In this document: piece after piece, positions 49,232 through 62,212 of the stretch | How positions within the stretch are numbered: the stretch's first letter is position 1 | Layout of the letters: each line of letters starts with the position of its first letter | Assembly (NCBI GenBank): GCA_037176705.1 | Contig: CM073890.1 | Coordinates: forward strand, 97,950,591 to 98,014,590 | DNA length: 64,000 bases | Source of the DNA: Molossus alvarezi | Lineage: Eukaryota > Chordata > Mammalia > Chiroptera > Molossidae | Direction of reading: 5' to 3' | Translations under genes and position numbers: made by a program | The notes under the pieces: generated by a model | The model's database searches: none | The model's input: the letters and a program-made list of their open reading frames with translations, nothing else | Told to the model about the DNA's origin: nothing

Positions 49232-52200
49232 TGATAAAACAATAAAAAATAATTTAAATTTGAATTAGTTCTCATGTAGAAGGGGAAGAAAGCATTTTAA
49301 AGAACAAATATATGTTTTAGATTATATCTGAGAGCATTGAAAGGGTTTTCTTCTTAAGGACATTCTTAAACTATATGTTTGAGGAATTCAGGAGACTATA
49401 TTGAAATGCTTAAAAGTGATGTGGGGAAAAATATCTTCATTTATAAAACAAAGGAAAAATAATTTATTAACTACCACCAGTACTGGTGAAGTGTGCTTTA
49501 TATTGTGCTTTCAAATCATTTACAAACATAAAGATTATTTGTTTTGATATTTAAAAATAATTGAAATGGTGCTTCTATTATGTGTAAATAGAATACTCAA
49601 TGGACATATTTCTTTTGTTTCCTGAACTATGTTTTCTGCAAGAAAACTCTTAGAAGCAAAAATCTTAATAATATTGCCACAAGATAAGACTGATCTGAAT
49701 AAAGTCATGTGAGAGAGGAGAGGAAGGTGACATTTGAAATGAGGATTTGGTATGCTAATTTCAAGGTAGAATTTTCGAAGTGTGTAAATTTTTTCTGAAA
49801 TAAGATGGCTACATAATAATGTCTTGCTCACATTTGTGTTGATGAAGAGAGAATCCTTCCTTATAAGATTTCATTGTTTAAAAAGAATATTTTTTTTAAA
49901 TGCCACTTTGACAATGGCTATACTCTTAATTTTTGGTTAGACCCTCCATCGCAAACCAGTTTAGGCATGTTTGCTTTATATGACCCATGTGTACTAATTA
50001 GAAAGAAAACAATTCACCAGAAGCTATATCGAATACAGCCCTGCAAATGGTATGAGCTTTTCCCAAGGATCCATATTGTCCTTGGACTTGGCTGTTGTAT
50101 TATACTTTAAATGGAATTGATTGTGTGGTTGTAATGAAAGTAACATATTGATTTCTATCCAGTGTTACAAAGAGTAAATAGAAAAATGTTCCTGTCTTGA
50201 CCTGCATTCATAACCGATGGGATTTGCTGGCTTTAAACCCAATCCTTAATAAGAGATAAGATGCAAATGTAATAAAACTGGCTTGAAAGTTTAAGGATCT
50301 TTTCAGTGCTCATCAGAGATGTTTCTTGTTGCATTTAGATGCATTGTATTGATTAGATCACAATCACCTAGAAAATGTTACTTTCTTCGAATGCTATTCA
50401 TAATTTATCATGTAATTAGCATTCATATGTGCCTTTATAAACATATTAAGATTATTGAAGTGGATGTTATGACACAGTAGTATACTTTTTAATTATCCTT
50501 ACAATCGAATTGCCTTTTTCAGTTATTTAATCAAGTGATGATGGTTTAACTTCAGATTTATTTGCCTGATTGTTTTTGTTTAACATTTTTTGGATGTGGA
50601 GTAAATTTTTATATTGCAGTATATTAGGAAAGGTATAAATAGTAGTATGTTGTAGTAGTATATTGTAGCAATAGTTTTTTATGAGTGACTATTCCTACTG
50701 CATAGTCATTTAGAATAAATCCTTGTGTTATTTATTAAGATATGAAATGCTTGTTTCCAATAGTAAATTCTTGGTCTTTTTCTTACATTTTTTTTCTTGA
50801 AAATTTAGAAGGTAATCAACTGTAAGTATTATAATTACGGTTTTATTCTAGCAGTCAGGATTTTATGAACCTTTTCCCCTCTTCACCCTTTTGTAAATAA
50901 AACCCTGGCCCTACTCACTCTTCTGTAAATAAATCTCAACCCTTCAAAACAAGGAATTTAAAATATAAAGTATAGTTGGTAACTACTTTGCTGTAAATGA
51001 AGGAATGCAAAAAACAACAACTAACAATCCATTTGTAAGCAACAGTTACTTCACACATTATGTGACTTTTTTGGATTTGTTTTATGTTTTGGGTAAAACA
51101 GTTTTGTATAATGATGCCTAGATGAAACAAAACAAAACAAAACAAAAATTAAAAAAAAAAAAAAAACTAACACATTTGACTGCTGATGTTTCTCAGTTGC
51201 AGCTTCCAAGAGCCTCCCTCTCCTTCCCAGCCCACTGCTACCCTGCAGGTTGTGGCAGACAGTTCACAGGATGAGCTTAGACATGGAGCTTGCATGCTTC
51301 TTGACTCCATTTTAAACCTTTTGTTCACACCAGGGTGGCATTTTTTCACACCGCATGTGGCAGTTTTGACTCCTATCCAACTTGTCTTATAAAATCAAAG
51401 TCTGTGATTTTTTTGCATTCAGCAGGCTGCTTCCTGAACTGCTACTGCAGTTGTGTCTTTCCTAGTGATTGGTGCAGAAGTTTACAGCAAAATGTGTTTT
51501 GGGGAGGGGGAGCAGAAGGAAGCAATAGGAAGAATGTTCTGGCCTGAAACACAGTGAATACATTTTGAGTAAAAAAGAGGGAATCTGAAAAGATTGTACA
51601 TGAAAATCAGATATCCTTACCTCTATTTTTATTTTTTTCCAACACTATGATGAGTATACAGGTTAAATTAAAAAAAAAAAATATATAATAATATCACCTT
51701 CAGGTTACATAATGTTATTTATTTAAAAGCTGTCATGTAATTGCAAAACAAAATCTCATCCTCAGATGAATAAAATTATTTTCTCATAATATTTTATAAC
51801 AGTCAATGAGTGTAGATGAATTATACTTTTAGATAAGATTATTCAAGGTACTCCATTTGACTTTAATTTCAACAACAAAGTAAAACCTATTATTTAAAAT
51901 AATTGTACTATGAGTCACAATACTTAAATAATTTTTGTATCAGCCTCATCATTCTTAATGTTTTTTTCTTTCCCTTATTTTTAATTAAAAATATCACTTT
52001 AGTCCTCATTTAATTTATTCATATTTTGTAATAATGTTACACTGATATAACAAATAAATTATAACTGATATACCAAATTAATAATAACTCTTAAACAACA
52101 GCAGAAGTGAAAGATTTTACCAAATGCAAAAAATGTGTGCATCATCATGTTTTTACAGAGCAATTAATTATTAGGAAAGATATGAAAACTACAAGTAGGA

Positions 52201-54479
52201 AATTTCTGTAGATGATCTGCCAATAATAAATATATACACATTTTCATACTTTGAAATTCTTATTTTATTTAAAGATTATGTTTTACATGTACTAACAAAA
52301 CATATAAAAATATTCTAAAAGTATTCTCTAGCCATGTGATTTAATTCAGTATTTTTTAAATACAGTAAAAGAAAATTTCTATTTTAATCAACAGATAATA
52401 AATATATGATTTCTTATATTTTTTGAAGTTACAAAATAGTTACATTCATTTACTTCTAAATTATTGTGTTTTGAATAGAAACAATTCAATTATAGCACAA
52501 AGAGAAATGAAAAGGTCAGTTAATAGAAGCCAATCTGTAATGCAGTAGTAAGTATTTGTTAACAATCTTGGCATATTTTGATGTGAAAGAATCATTGCAT
52601 ATTTTATCAAAATTTTGGCTACTAAGCCAACTTAAATAAGTAAAATCATTTTAGCTTATGAAAATTATATATTTACTATAGAGAAAATAACCATATCATT
52701 GTACTTTAGAAATATACATATAAAAGAAGAACTTATAGATTATAGTTTTTATGCCTTTTTCTAGAGAATACCTACATACATTTAGTGCATCTAAATTATT
52801 TATAACAGTATTTGAAATATGAAATACATTCATTATATTGAGAAAAACCTTTATTTAGAATTTAGATTTCTTTTCACTTTCTGGAATAACAAACCATGAT
52901 TGACAAAAACATAGCAGAGAAATAGCACTTTGTTGTGAGTTCACTAGTAGACAGAATAACTGCTTATTTGTCTTCTTACATTTGGAAACCTACTTCAACT
53001 ACAACTTCTATAAGGTATTTGAAAATAAAGCCAAAAGAAAAAAAAAAATTTCAGGAATGACTACAATCAAGTGGTTAATGTAATGCAATGGATTGTGATG
53101 TGTGAATTTTTCTTGTGATGCACATAATATTTATTAAGTACAATGTTTTGCCTGTCTTTTTAGTTAACTAAACTCATTAGAATGAGAAAGGAAAAAAATT
53201 ATGTATAATTGAATATAAATTTTATAAAGATCAGATAAAATCCTTTGTCATTATCAAGAAACAATTGAAAGCAAGTAAAATATCCAAATAAACACACACC
53301 TAGTTAATTTAAATTTAGTATTAAGCTCTCACGTAAAAGTAAACGGCATCTGGAAATCTAGCAAACCATTTGCTATAAATATCCAAAAGACAAAAAAAAA
53401 TCATTATCTAAAGAAATAAAAGTTTATGAAATAAAATTTACCTACTTTTGCAGCTCATATGTTTGTTGAACAAAAGTATGACTTTATTTCATGTGCATGC
53501 CAAAGAATGTAGAAATATATTGAATTCATCATTTTTCATTAGTATAGGAAACGCCAACTTTTATTGCTTTGAGTTTCCTGTTTCCCACCCTCCCCACTTA
53601 CTCCCTCCAATTCTTCAGGATCTCTTCGGTCCAGCATATCTTCTATTCGAGGTGAATAAAACAAGACTCCCAAACAGACACACAAAATCACCACCACCCA
53701 ACCGAAGAGAAAAAGGTTTTCTGCCTTTGGCCTGTCCTTATATGTTAATAAAATTAGCTCGTACATTCTGCCACCAAATTCAGCTTGGAAGTAATCCTCT
53801 GCTACTTAAGGCTAGATGAAAAGAGTACTCATTGTGAATTATGTTTCATCTGTCACAATAACCTTCTTTATTCTGTCATGGACCTCCCCTTCGCCTGTGG
53901 CAATTAGAGAAAATAGGTATGCCTTGAACTATGAGATAGTGGTTTCTTAAAACAAAACTTGTGACACGCAGACAATGCTTGCTAAGCGATATACTGAAAA
54001 TAAGCATAGGAGACATTTTGAAGAGATTCCGGTTTATAAAGGACTCAGTACAAAAATGCATTTTAGAATGAGCAGGTGGTATTGTTGCCATTGGTTATTG
54101 TTAACATCAGTTATTGATGACAAGCAGTGAATTGTAATTGTATTAAAAATGAGATGTAAACAACATATTTTCATATTGTATCCTTTCTAATTAAATCATG
54201 TCATAAGAATATTATAAATATATGGTATTTCTTAACACACAATATCACAGTAAATCATTTAGGTCTTTAAATATATTTCAATACGTCAGACTAACATTAT
54301 CCCAAATTTTTAAAAGGGGAAAAACAAAGAAAAATCTATCAACCGAGCTTATCAAACATTTTGTTTAATTTAAAATCAATGTGAGTATTTGATTTACTTA
54401 CTCTTACAAATCACTGAAATTACCTTGAAGCAGTTCAAGTTCACCTTTCTGGAATTAAATCTGTTAAATGACAGACATC
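49232..54479. other. SINE-free, strongly AT-rich interval
   Basis: No dispersed repeat or gene is recognised for over 5 kb. 51.6-53.5 kb is especially AT-rich. 51.18-51.55 kb is GC-richer with mixed composition. A diverged 32-base tandem duplication lies at 50879-50941. If the candidate terminal exon at about 55.1 kb is real, part of this interval could be its 3' untranslated region, but that is only inference. A 123-codon + frame at 53448-53819 has no motif. Confidence 0.45.
50879..50941. repeat. Diverged 32-base tandem duplication
   Basis: Two units share 'ttgtaaataaaaccc' versus 'ctgtaaataaatctc' and a pyrimidine-rich lead, with a period of 32 bases. Each unit carries an AATAAA hexamer on the + strand. 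Confidence 0.6.
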
Positions 54480-54691
54480 ACCTAATCATCTTCTTAAAAA
54501 GATACCTCAACTTTTTGGCATAACAGGGCACAGTTTCAGCACTTCTAGTTACAAATATATTACAAGATCTTTAAAAGCTACAAAACAAAAAACAAACAAA
54601 CATAGTTGACCGAAAAGAAAATACTCCTTTTAGGACCAAAAGAAAGTCACTGCTGATGAAGTCATACAAACAGACATGATCACAGTTGCAT

Positions 54692-54709
54692 TTAAAAAAA
54701 AAAAAAAAA
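54692..54709. repeat. Poly-A tract
   Basis: A run of about 18 A residues. No retroposon body is recognisable beside it. Confidence 0.85.
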
Positions 54710-54902
54710 AGCATATAAGTAATTGAAGCTAACACAAAATTCACAAAGTCTGAAGAAAAATTCTTGAGACTAAAAGGAAAACCTTTTGGCCCACCGCACA
54801 GGTTGGGCACAAAAGTGCTTGCTAAGCTATCTATTTCACACAGGCAACGACAGAAGGTTCGATATGCATTCGATCGATGAGTGAAAAGGCACAATGGCAA
54901 AA

Positions 54903-55134
54903 TCAGACAGACTTCTTTTCAAATACAGATCTCCAATGTCCCCCCAGTCTACAGATGCACGGCTGGTGGTGTGGCTCAGACGGAGCAAGGGTTACATCAA
55001 GGCTGTTCTCTGGACCGTGCAAACAGTCTAGACCAATGACCTGCAGCATCATGCCCTTTGAAGAAGAGGCAAGTTCGGTCATGATGAAGAAAAATCAAGG
55101 CGTACCCCTTTTAACAATAGGGAGCAGCTCGAGG
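54903..55134 (-). other. Candidate terminal exon start with short open frames
   Basis: On the minus strand a long pyrimidine tract (complement of 55141-55168) ends in ttgcag, a textbook splice acceptor, at 55135. The frame entered one base later reads 12 codons (LELLPIVKRGTP) to a stop at 55095. In the same frame an ATG at 55082 opens 59 codons to a stop at 54903 (begins MTELASSSKGMML). Downstream on that strand are several kb of AT-rich sequence. The same place on the + strand matches a donor (gag|gtaagc), so orientation is ambiguous. CpGs cluster at 54846-54875. I do not recognise a gene, and no transcript evidence is available. Confidence 0.2.
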
Positions 55135-55495
55135 CTGCAAAGAGGTAAGCAGGGGTAAGAAGAAAAACGGCATCTGCTTCCATGGTTACAGGCCAACTAT
55201 GAGAACCTTGCTTTTCAAGGGAGTCTGTTCTCAGGCTCCCTCGCGGGGTATGTCATGCATTATAAGCAAAGGCAGGTTGAGCTGAAATCCGCATAGTTAT
55301 TTCAGAGTAAAATGATACGGAGCACATGGCTGGCAGGGGAAAAAAAAAAGTCACATGACTATTATGAACCAGACTTGGGCTATTTCAGAATAGAATTTTT
55401 TTCTTTATACCAGCTCAAATAAAGACAGTATATTTGTATAAAACAAATAGCGGTGATAAATATGATTTTCATTTCTCAAGCTCTTATGTGAGCAG

Positions 55496-55508
55496 AGGTC
55501 AAGGGTCA
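55496..55508 (+). promoter_or_regulatory. DR1-type nuclear receptor motif
   Basis: AGGTCA, one spacer base, GGGTCA: two near-perfect direct half-sites with 1-base spacing. This pattern is bound by RXR heterodimers, HNF4 or COUP-TF in general. It is not in a recognised repeat. Occupancy and function cannot be judged from sequence. Confidence 0.35.
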
Positions 55509-57464
55509 AGATAATACTGCCACCTACCAAGGAAGGACCGTACAATTATTGTTAATATAACTTTATTATGGATATCATTTAAAAATATTTCCCTGTTTTG
55601 CCGGACTATAACATTGGATATATGTTCTTGCTAATCTTTCTCTGACCTGGTTCTCTTTTATTTCCTGCCCTGGATTTTCCCATGTTTATGATCATTATCA
55701 AGCTTAGATATCATGGAGAGGTAGGAGGTTTGGGGAGAAACTTCTTCGGTGCGGTGTTACTGTTCTCTGAGAATGCGGGGTTTTCTCTGCCTTTTGTAAT
55801 ATATTTATGGGAATTCAGATTTATGTCAAAACCATTAGCCTCTGACAAGAATTCTGTTTCTAATTCGTGCATGTATATTTTACTTGGAACATTAATGATT
55901 CTGTAGATTCAAATATAATTTTTTTTTCTTTTCTGTGTGATGTTTAATTGTAAAGTTGAATCTTGTGATATAATATACTCTATTGTAAATACCTGATGCT
56001 TTATAAAAAATCGACCAATATAAAATATAGTGTATCTGTATTATTAAGGATAGATCTACTATAATAACCACCCACAATGCAGACATACAAATAATTAACA
56101 TAGATAAACATTGCTCTAACAATGTACCATAACTAAATATTAGAAGAGCTCGTGTTTGGTTATTTGGTTATCTTCCAAGGATGTACAATTAAATAGAGAT
56201 GTTCCGTGTAATTAATCCTTTGAGAAATTTTTGCTTGCAAGTGTATTGTTAAAATTAGGGAATGAAAAAGAAAAGAATGCTTCAAACAACTTTCATTAAA
56301 TTTTTTTTCAGATGCTTTGTATTTACTATAAATGAGCACCATATGTTCTTGTGGTTTGTAGATATTCGTTTCAAATACTTACCTGAAGGAAAATTACCTT
56401 GTAGCTTTACAAAAGCAATTAAATGTTGGTGACTATGGTAGTAAGAATTTTATGCTCTCAGTCAAGAAATCAGAAAATAATTTCCTGGTGTGTTCCTCAA
56501 TACTGATGGTGTGTTTTGAGCTAGGTCCATGGATAAACGTCTGCATACGGTTTTGTTTCTTTGCATGTGCTGAGATACATTAATTTCTATGCTTGCTTGG
56601 TAAGGAAAGTATTTGGGGTACAAAGTGAGCTATTTATATGTCAATACCTTTAACATTACGATAATTCATAATAATTATAAGCAACAAACATATCTTACAG
56701 CAGTCATGTTCTAGTTTCTTTAAATAGTTATTTACTGCTAAGATAATTTAACATCAGAGTTTCTTTGATGTTATACCAAATCATACTTGCCGCCAAAGGT
56801 CAAGTGCCAGTTATTTCTTCTGTAGAAAATCTACCTGTCAATCCTCCAAAGGAAAACAGAACAAAAGCAAAAGCACTAAAGTTTACATGGTGCATGATAA
56901 TTTGTGAGTTGTGGTTAAAAGAAAATGAGGCTGTGGTATGAAATCTGTTGAAAAAAAGATAGTTAGATTCTTGTGGGTTTTTTCCTTCACTTAACACTTA
57001 GCCATTAGTCTTGCTCCTTTGTTTTTCAAAACATACTCAGTTTTTGAATATTTATGTGGGAACATAAATTACACTAACTTGCCAAATGTGGATATATAGC
57101 ACCTGGAGACATTCTCATAGAATCATATTGGTAGTTATTAAAATGCTATTACTTTAACACATTAATATGCAAAGAGGATATTTAATGTTGAGTATTTAGA
57201 GGGGAAAATGACAGTTTTTATTCTTAAAAAAACATTCTCTATATTTAAGGTGTTACATAGCTGAGTAATATGTTCATACTGCATGTAGTTTGCAACAATA
57301 ACTCCACTCATACAACAAGATGTGTTAGATTTAAGTATTCCATAGAATTAAACTTTAGAATAATGTATTTTGCTCTCCCCACTGCAAAAAAAAAAAGAAA
57401 GAAAACTAAAATTGGCCTCTCCTAATGGAGCACATACCCTTATAAGGGAAATAAAACAAAGGAA
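55509..57464. other. Unrecognised AT-rich interval
   Basis: No gene or dispersed repeat recognised. Confidence 0.45.
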
Positions 57465-57540
57465 AATTTCCAGTGCCTGGTGTCTGATAGTGCTCTGAAT
57501 ATAGTAGATGCTCAATAAATAGCTTTCTGATAAATTAGCA
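57465..57540 (+). repeat. L2 3' end fragment, sense
   Basis: The end of an L2 is visible: 'ccagtgcctggtgtctgata' and 'tagtagatgctcaataaata' followed by gctttctgataaa. Only the terminal part remains. Confidence 0.7.
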
Positions 57541-59074
57541 CACCGGTAACAAAATAAATATTTATCTAAAAATATTCTTGTCTCATGGAAGACAGAATTG
57601 AATCTCCTATACTTACTAAAATGTCTTTTTAAAAATATTTTTCTTATGGCCTTTCTACACAAATAAGTACTATCTGTCAGTAATCTGGTTTCACACCACC
57701 AGGGCCATATTTGATGTTACCAGACATTCTGAGCCCTCCCACCCCCCAAAAAAAGAAAATCTAGGAGTCAAGTAAATAGTGCAGTAGAGGGCTTCTGTAT
57801 TAAACAATGTTAAATTGATTTTTTATATACAATACTTTCAGGACGTTCAAACAACTAATAATGTATATAGTATATCCCTAAGAGGGTCATATATTAGACA
57901 CTGTTTTCTAAAGTTATTTAATCATTTTCCCCAAAATACTCATTAGCCTCTATATGTATGTCTTTAATCAGCTTATTTTCATAAAATGTTTATTAAGTTA
58001 ATATGACCTAATTTAAATGATGCTCTGGAACTGGTCAAACCAGCTTTATAGCCCATTGTAGCTATGTATTCCTTCCTAAACTCTATTGTTAAGAGACATT
58101 ATTTCCTTTGCATGAAATAGGATGTAGCAGAAGTATTTTCAGCACAGAAATCAGCAAATACTGCAAATCAGGGCCTTTTTTGTTGTTGTTGAGACCCATC
58201 GTTAAACAGTTACCAGTGCACCATCGCTTAATTCTCTCTCTCAATCCATTTTTTTTAAGTAAGTTATGATCACTAAGAGGTCAATAAGTTCAGAAGTTTT
58301 CTATTCATCAACCTGTCTAAAATACAAAACTCTTTAAATCAATTATGAAGATTAAACATAAAAGAGAGGACGGCCATGGAAAATATTAGGCACTCTATTT
58401 TTCTTTAGAGGTTTAGTTTTTATATTAAGAAGTCATACAGTTTATCTTTCTGGCTTCTCTAATTTACCTAGATAAACATTCGTGTTTATTCCTTTTCTAT
58501 CAAAATATGTATATACTTTCATATGTAATTGCCTAATCATTTCTAAGTGAATGCCTGAGTTCTGAAAATTGCCAGACATCCTATAATGTGCTTCTAAATC
58601 AAACTCACTTCATTATCATGGAATTTTTGTAAAACTGAAATGTAGTACCTTGAAGTAATGTATACTTTTGTTTTGCATATCATTTAATTTCAGGCATTTT
58701 ATCAGATATACTAACCCACCTGACTTTTGGGTGAGATTATTAAGAGAAAACAAAAGTGGAAAATCTATTAATGGAAAAATTAAAATATGCATACTTAATT
58801 CCCAATTAATATTTTATTGTGGGTAGATAGATTATAGGTAAAATCTCTCCGTATGGGTAGATTACAAGTGAAGATATTTGACTAAATATTAGATGACTTA
58901 GGATCATGAATGAATTCTTTTTGGGCCTTATTGATTGAAAAGATGAGTTATGTGGTGTCATGTTTTGAAGGGTCTCAGGGATCTATTTTGTGACAATACA
59001 TGGACTTATTTATATTATGGTTCTAATTTACCTTCCCAAACACATACACCCAAAACACTTCAGTTCATTTGGCC
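57541..59074. other. Unrecognised AT-rich interval
   Basis: Nothing recognised. A short near-repeat pair with tgggtagatagattataggt and tgggtagattacaagtga lies at about 58819-58872. Confidence 0.45.
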
Positions 59075-59190
59075 TTCAAATTAGTTAATTAATCTGCATG
59101 TCTATTTTGGGGACAAGTATTATGCTATTCATTGGGAATTCAAAGGTGATTAATAGCTGGTCCCTGCTCTGTGGGCCCCACGGTCAGGTG
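59075..59190 (-). repeat. L2 3' end fragment, antisense
   Basis: The blocks 'gggaattcaaaggtgattaa' and 'tggtccctgctctgtgggcc' match the inverted L2 region that encodes 'gagggcagggacttgtctgtcttg' in sense. Diverged. Confidence 0.6.
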
Positions 59191-59944
59191 TGAGAAGAAA
59201 GCAGGGTGACTGTGCTGTCGTGAGAGAAGCCATCTGCATACCGCACCGTCTGCTTCAAATCTAATGCACGACGGGACTATCCACACCGAGAATTCTCCAG
59301 GTTTAATCCCAGAATCCCATCTGCTTTCTGGATTCTCCTCTCATTACATAATAGTTGCTGATGTATCACAGAGAGCTTCACATTCAGAAATAAAATTACA
59401 AATAGTACAGCCAAGGTAGCCAGGATATGGTTCTTCATATAGTTCTAAATAAACAGTAAGTGGAGACATAAATTAGAGCATCTAGTTGCACATCCGATTG
59501 ATAAAAACAAGTAAGTATTTCACATAAAGTCAAGATGCTCAAAGGCTACTTCACCATTATCATAAGATAAACATAACCAATTCCAACCCCGATGTCAATT
59601 ATCACAGACATTCAGCTAGAGGGTGTGTGTGTGTGAGAAATTCATGTTTATATACTTGTTGAATAAGATGCTTTTGTAGTTGAAAAAATCATTTGAACAT
59701 TCTAATATTATGCTTCCGTGACTTCTAACGCCAATCAAAAGTTGTCAAAGGCTTGTCTTGGTCACTATGTCAACCACATTGGATATATATAATACACAAC
59801 TTTAGCACAATTCCAAAATTTAGAACTCTTCTTTCTTTTGAATAGTACTTCACAATTTTCAGGATATACCAACATAAAAAAATTTATACGTGAAAGGTTT
59901 CCAAATTACTTATTTCATGTAAAATATTTAATGAAAATACCTGT
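59191..59944. other. Unrecognised interval
   Basis: No gene recognised. A short GT repeat lies at 59622-59634. Confidence 0.45.
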
Positions 59945-60165
59945 GATTTTATTTATTTTCCTTTTATTTTTATTAATTTATTTTTGTTAGAGATGTTTCT
60001 CCTTTTTTCCCCATTGATACCCTCCTCCCCATGCCCACCACCCCATCCCCAGCTTTGTTGTCCATGTCCATCAGTTATGTGTACATGCATATAAGTTCTG
60101 TGGTTTATCTCCCCCCCACCCTCTGCTGAGGGTTGTCAGTCTGTACCCTATTTCCACGTCTCTGG
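59945..60165 (-). repeat. Bat-type L1 3' end, antisense
   Basis: The + strand shows the inverted C-rich 3' UTR of the same L1 lineage as 47.2-47.6 kb: T/A-rich lead, 'gataccctcctccccatgcc', 'ttgtccatgtccatcagtta', and 'gtcagtctgtaccctatttc' with 'cacgtctctgg' (inverted form of 'agagacatgga... acagac'). It is 5'-truncated, and Ves SINE 12 is inserted at its internal edge. Confidence 0.75.
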
Positions 60166-60195
60166 GGTATTTTTTATTTTTTTCTGATAGAGTGG

Positions 60196-60247
<52 letters not shown>

Positions 60248-60420
60248 AAGAAAGAAAGAAACATTGACGTCAAAGGGACACATCGAGTGGCCGCCATCCG
60301 CACAACCCACAGGGCCGGGGACAAACTGCAACCAAGGTACATGCCCCTAGCGGGAACTGAACCCGGGTCTCTGTAGACCGCAGGCCAACGCTCCAACCGT
60401 TGAGCCAAACCGGCCAGGGC
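60166..60420 (-). repeat. Ves SINE 12 (group A1) with expanded GA/GAAA tract
   Basis: Reverse orientation. A GA tract (about 60197-60242) is followed by GAAA units (to about 60259), then 'ggacacatcgagtggccgcc', 'ggggacaaactgcaaccaag', 'gcgggaactgaacccgggtc' (inverted B box) and 'ccgttgagccaaaccggcca' (inverted A box). The terminal hairpin seen in other A1 copies is absent, so the 3' end was shortened on insertion or lost later. Flanks ctctggggtatttt and ctttgggttttttt may be a worn target-site duplication. Confidence 0.92.
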
Positions 60421-62062
60421 TTTGGGTTTTTTTTTTTTTATTGGTAATTTATAAGCATGATTTATAAATTACAAGCACTTTTATCTTTCAATTTCAGAAA
60501 GAAAACCAGTCCTTTTTGGCGGTTTTTTTTAAAAGAAGCTATTTCACGTTTTGATAACACAAAATTATTTTTCAAAATTTTCTATCCAGAAAATTGAATT
60601 AATCTTAATTAACCCATCTCAGCTACCCTCTCTTTTGTAAGTATTTCCTTTCTCCCTGGGACATCTTTGCTTCCTGATTTTTCCTCCTTCTTATCCCTTC
60701 ACCATCTCTCTCCTTCTGTTTCATTTATATTTTTACTAAGGTAAAAATAATAATAATAATAATAATCACTGGATGGCAATGGGAAATTTGAAAATATATG
60801 CAGAAATTTTCTTACTGGAAAGCTAGAGTATATGGATACAAAACTCAGCTCTGAATTTTCAACCACTTTCTAAGAAATGCTTTTTCTAAACCCTACAAAA
60901 AGGTAAAATAAAAACAATCTCTCACCCTACAGAAAGGGAAATGAACTTCCTACTCTTCTCCACTCTTTCATCTGAAGCATGAAGTGAACATGTGTTTATA
61001 TTAAGTTATGTTGAGTCTCCCTTATTGCTTTGATTTCCAAAAATTATTCTTTACTGTTACTAACATAAGCTCACCCAAGTCTATTTCCCTTAAGTAACCT
61101 GTCACAACGTTCATATTCTTGAGCATCAACTCCATCCTACTTTATTAGTGTGTGTGTCTGTGTGTAAAGTCCCCTGAAGTTCATGTGCTGAAATAAGCCT
61201 TTGTTTTTATATATATATGGATGCCAACTATTCTGTTGCCATATTACTTTTTATTCCATTTTGTATTGTTTCTCAAAGAGATGATTGAGAAACAATCATC
61301 TCAACAAAGTTCTCAGTCAAATTTGTTTTAATTAAAAAGAATGTCATTCCTTAAACATTTTTTTTTTCTTTAAGGGCCATATGCATGGACCTAAACAAGG
61401 TTTTCTTCTAATCCTATATATTATTACATAACTTATATAAATCATATTAATTTTCAGTATTATTAAATAAGGGCAACGTCTATACATATGGTGGGTCTTC
61501 CATTGATTGCTGTTTCTATTTATCATATGTCATGTTCTATCTATTTATCTAGAAGGCAGACAGATTTATATCCAATTTTACAGCAGGTAAGCAGTTAACT
61601 TTCAGATTACGCCAGGTCACTTAGGGTTATTGTGAATATTCAGATTCTGATTCAGGTGTCTAGGGTGGAGTCTGAGATCTTGCTATTCTGAGGACACTCC
61701 AGCAGGTGACCGTGCTGCTGGTCCCTGAGCATAGTTAGAAGGTCAAGGAGTTAGAGGGCTCTTCACAAGAGAGGTTACGTTTTGACTATGCCCCTGATTC
61801 TGATCTCAACTTAGAGACTTATCCTCTTGGTCTTGTTTCTTACCTTTAAAATGGATGGAGCCATGTTTCTCCTGCTTCTTTACAGAATTGTTCTGTGGCT
61901 CAAATTAAATTAATTAGAAAAGTGCTTTATAACAAAGGACCATGAGATGAGGCAATACAAACAGGTATTTCCTCTTATTCTTTGAATAGCATATTTTATA
62001 CTATTAACCTCATTTCTGCTGGTGTCTGTCCATTTGGCTTGAAATGACGGACCCAACTTTTT
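60421..62062. other. Unrecognised interval
   Basis: No gene or dispersed repeat recognised, apart from an AAT microsatellite. A short palindromic stretch lies near 61276-61302 (agagatgattgagaaacaatcatctc). Confidence 0.45.
60745..60766. repeat. (AAT)n microsatellite
   Basis: About seven tandem AAT units. Confidence 0.9.
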
Positions 62063-62212
62063 TTCTTTTTTTAAAAATTTATTTTATTGTTGCAAGTATT
62101 TAAGATGTCCCTCCTTCTTTCCCTGTTGACACCCTCCTCCCCACTCCCGCTTCCCTGACAGACCCAGTTATCTTCCAATCGCTCTTTGTCCATGCTTACA
62201 CTCCCTTTCCTG
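62063..62212 (-). repeat. L1 3' end, antisense, short
   Basis: The inverted L1 tail starts with 'aaatttattttattgttgca', then 'gatgtccctccttctttccc', 'gacaccctcctccccactcc' and 'tctttgtccatgcttacact'. It is the same lineage as 59.95 kb but shorter. It abuts an antisense L2 end, so it probably inserted next to or into that L2. Confidence 0.75.

Noticed and set aside
53448..53819. 123-codon + frame
   Set aside because: Pro/Leu-rich from pyrimidine-rich DNA, with no family resemblance. A competing minus frame covers the same bases.
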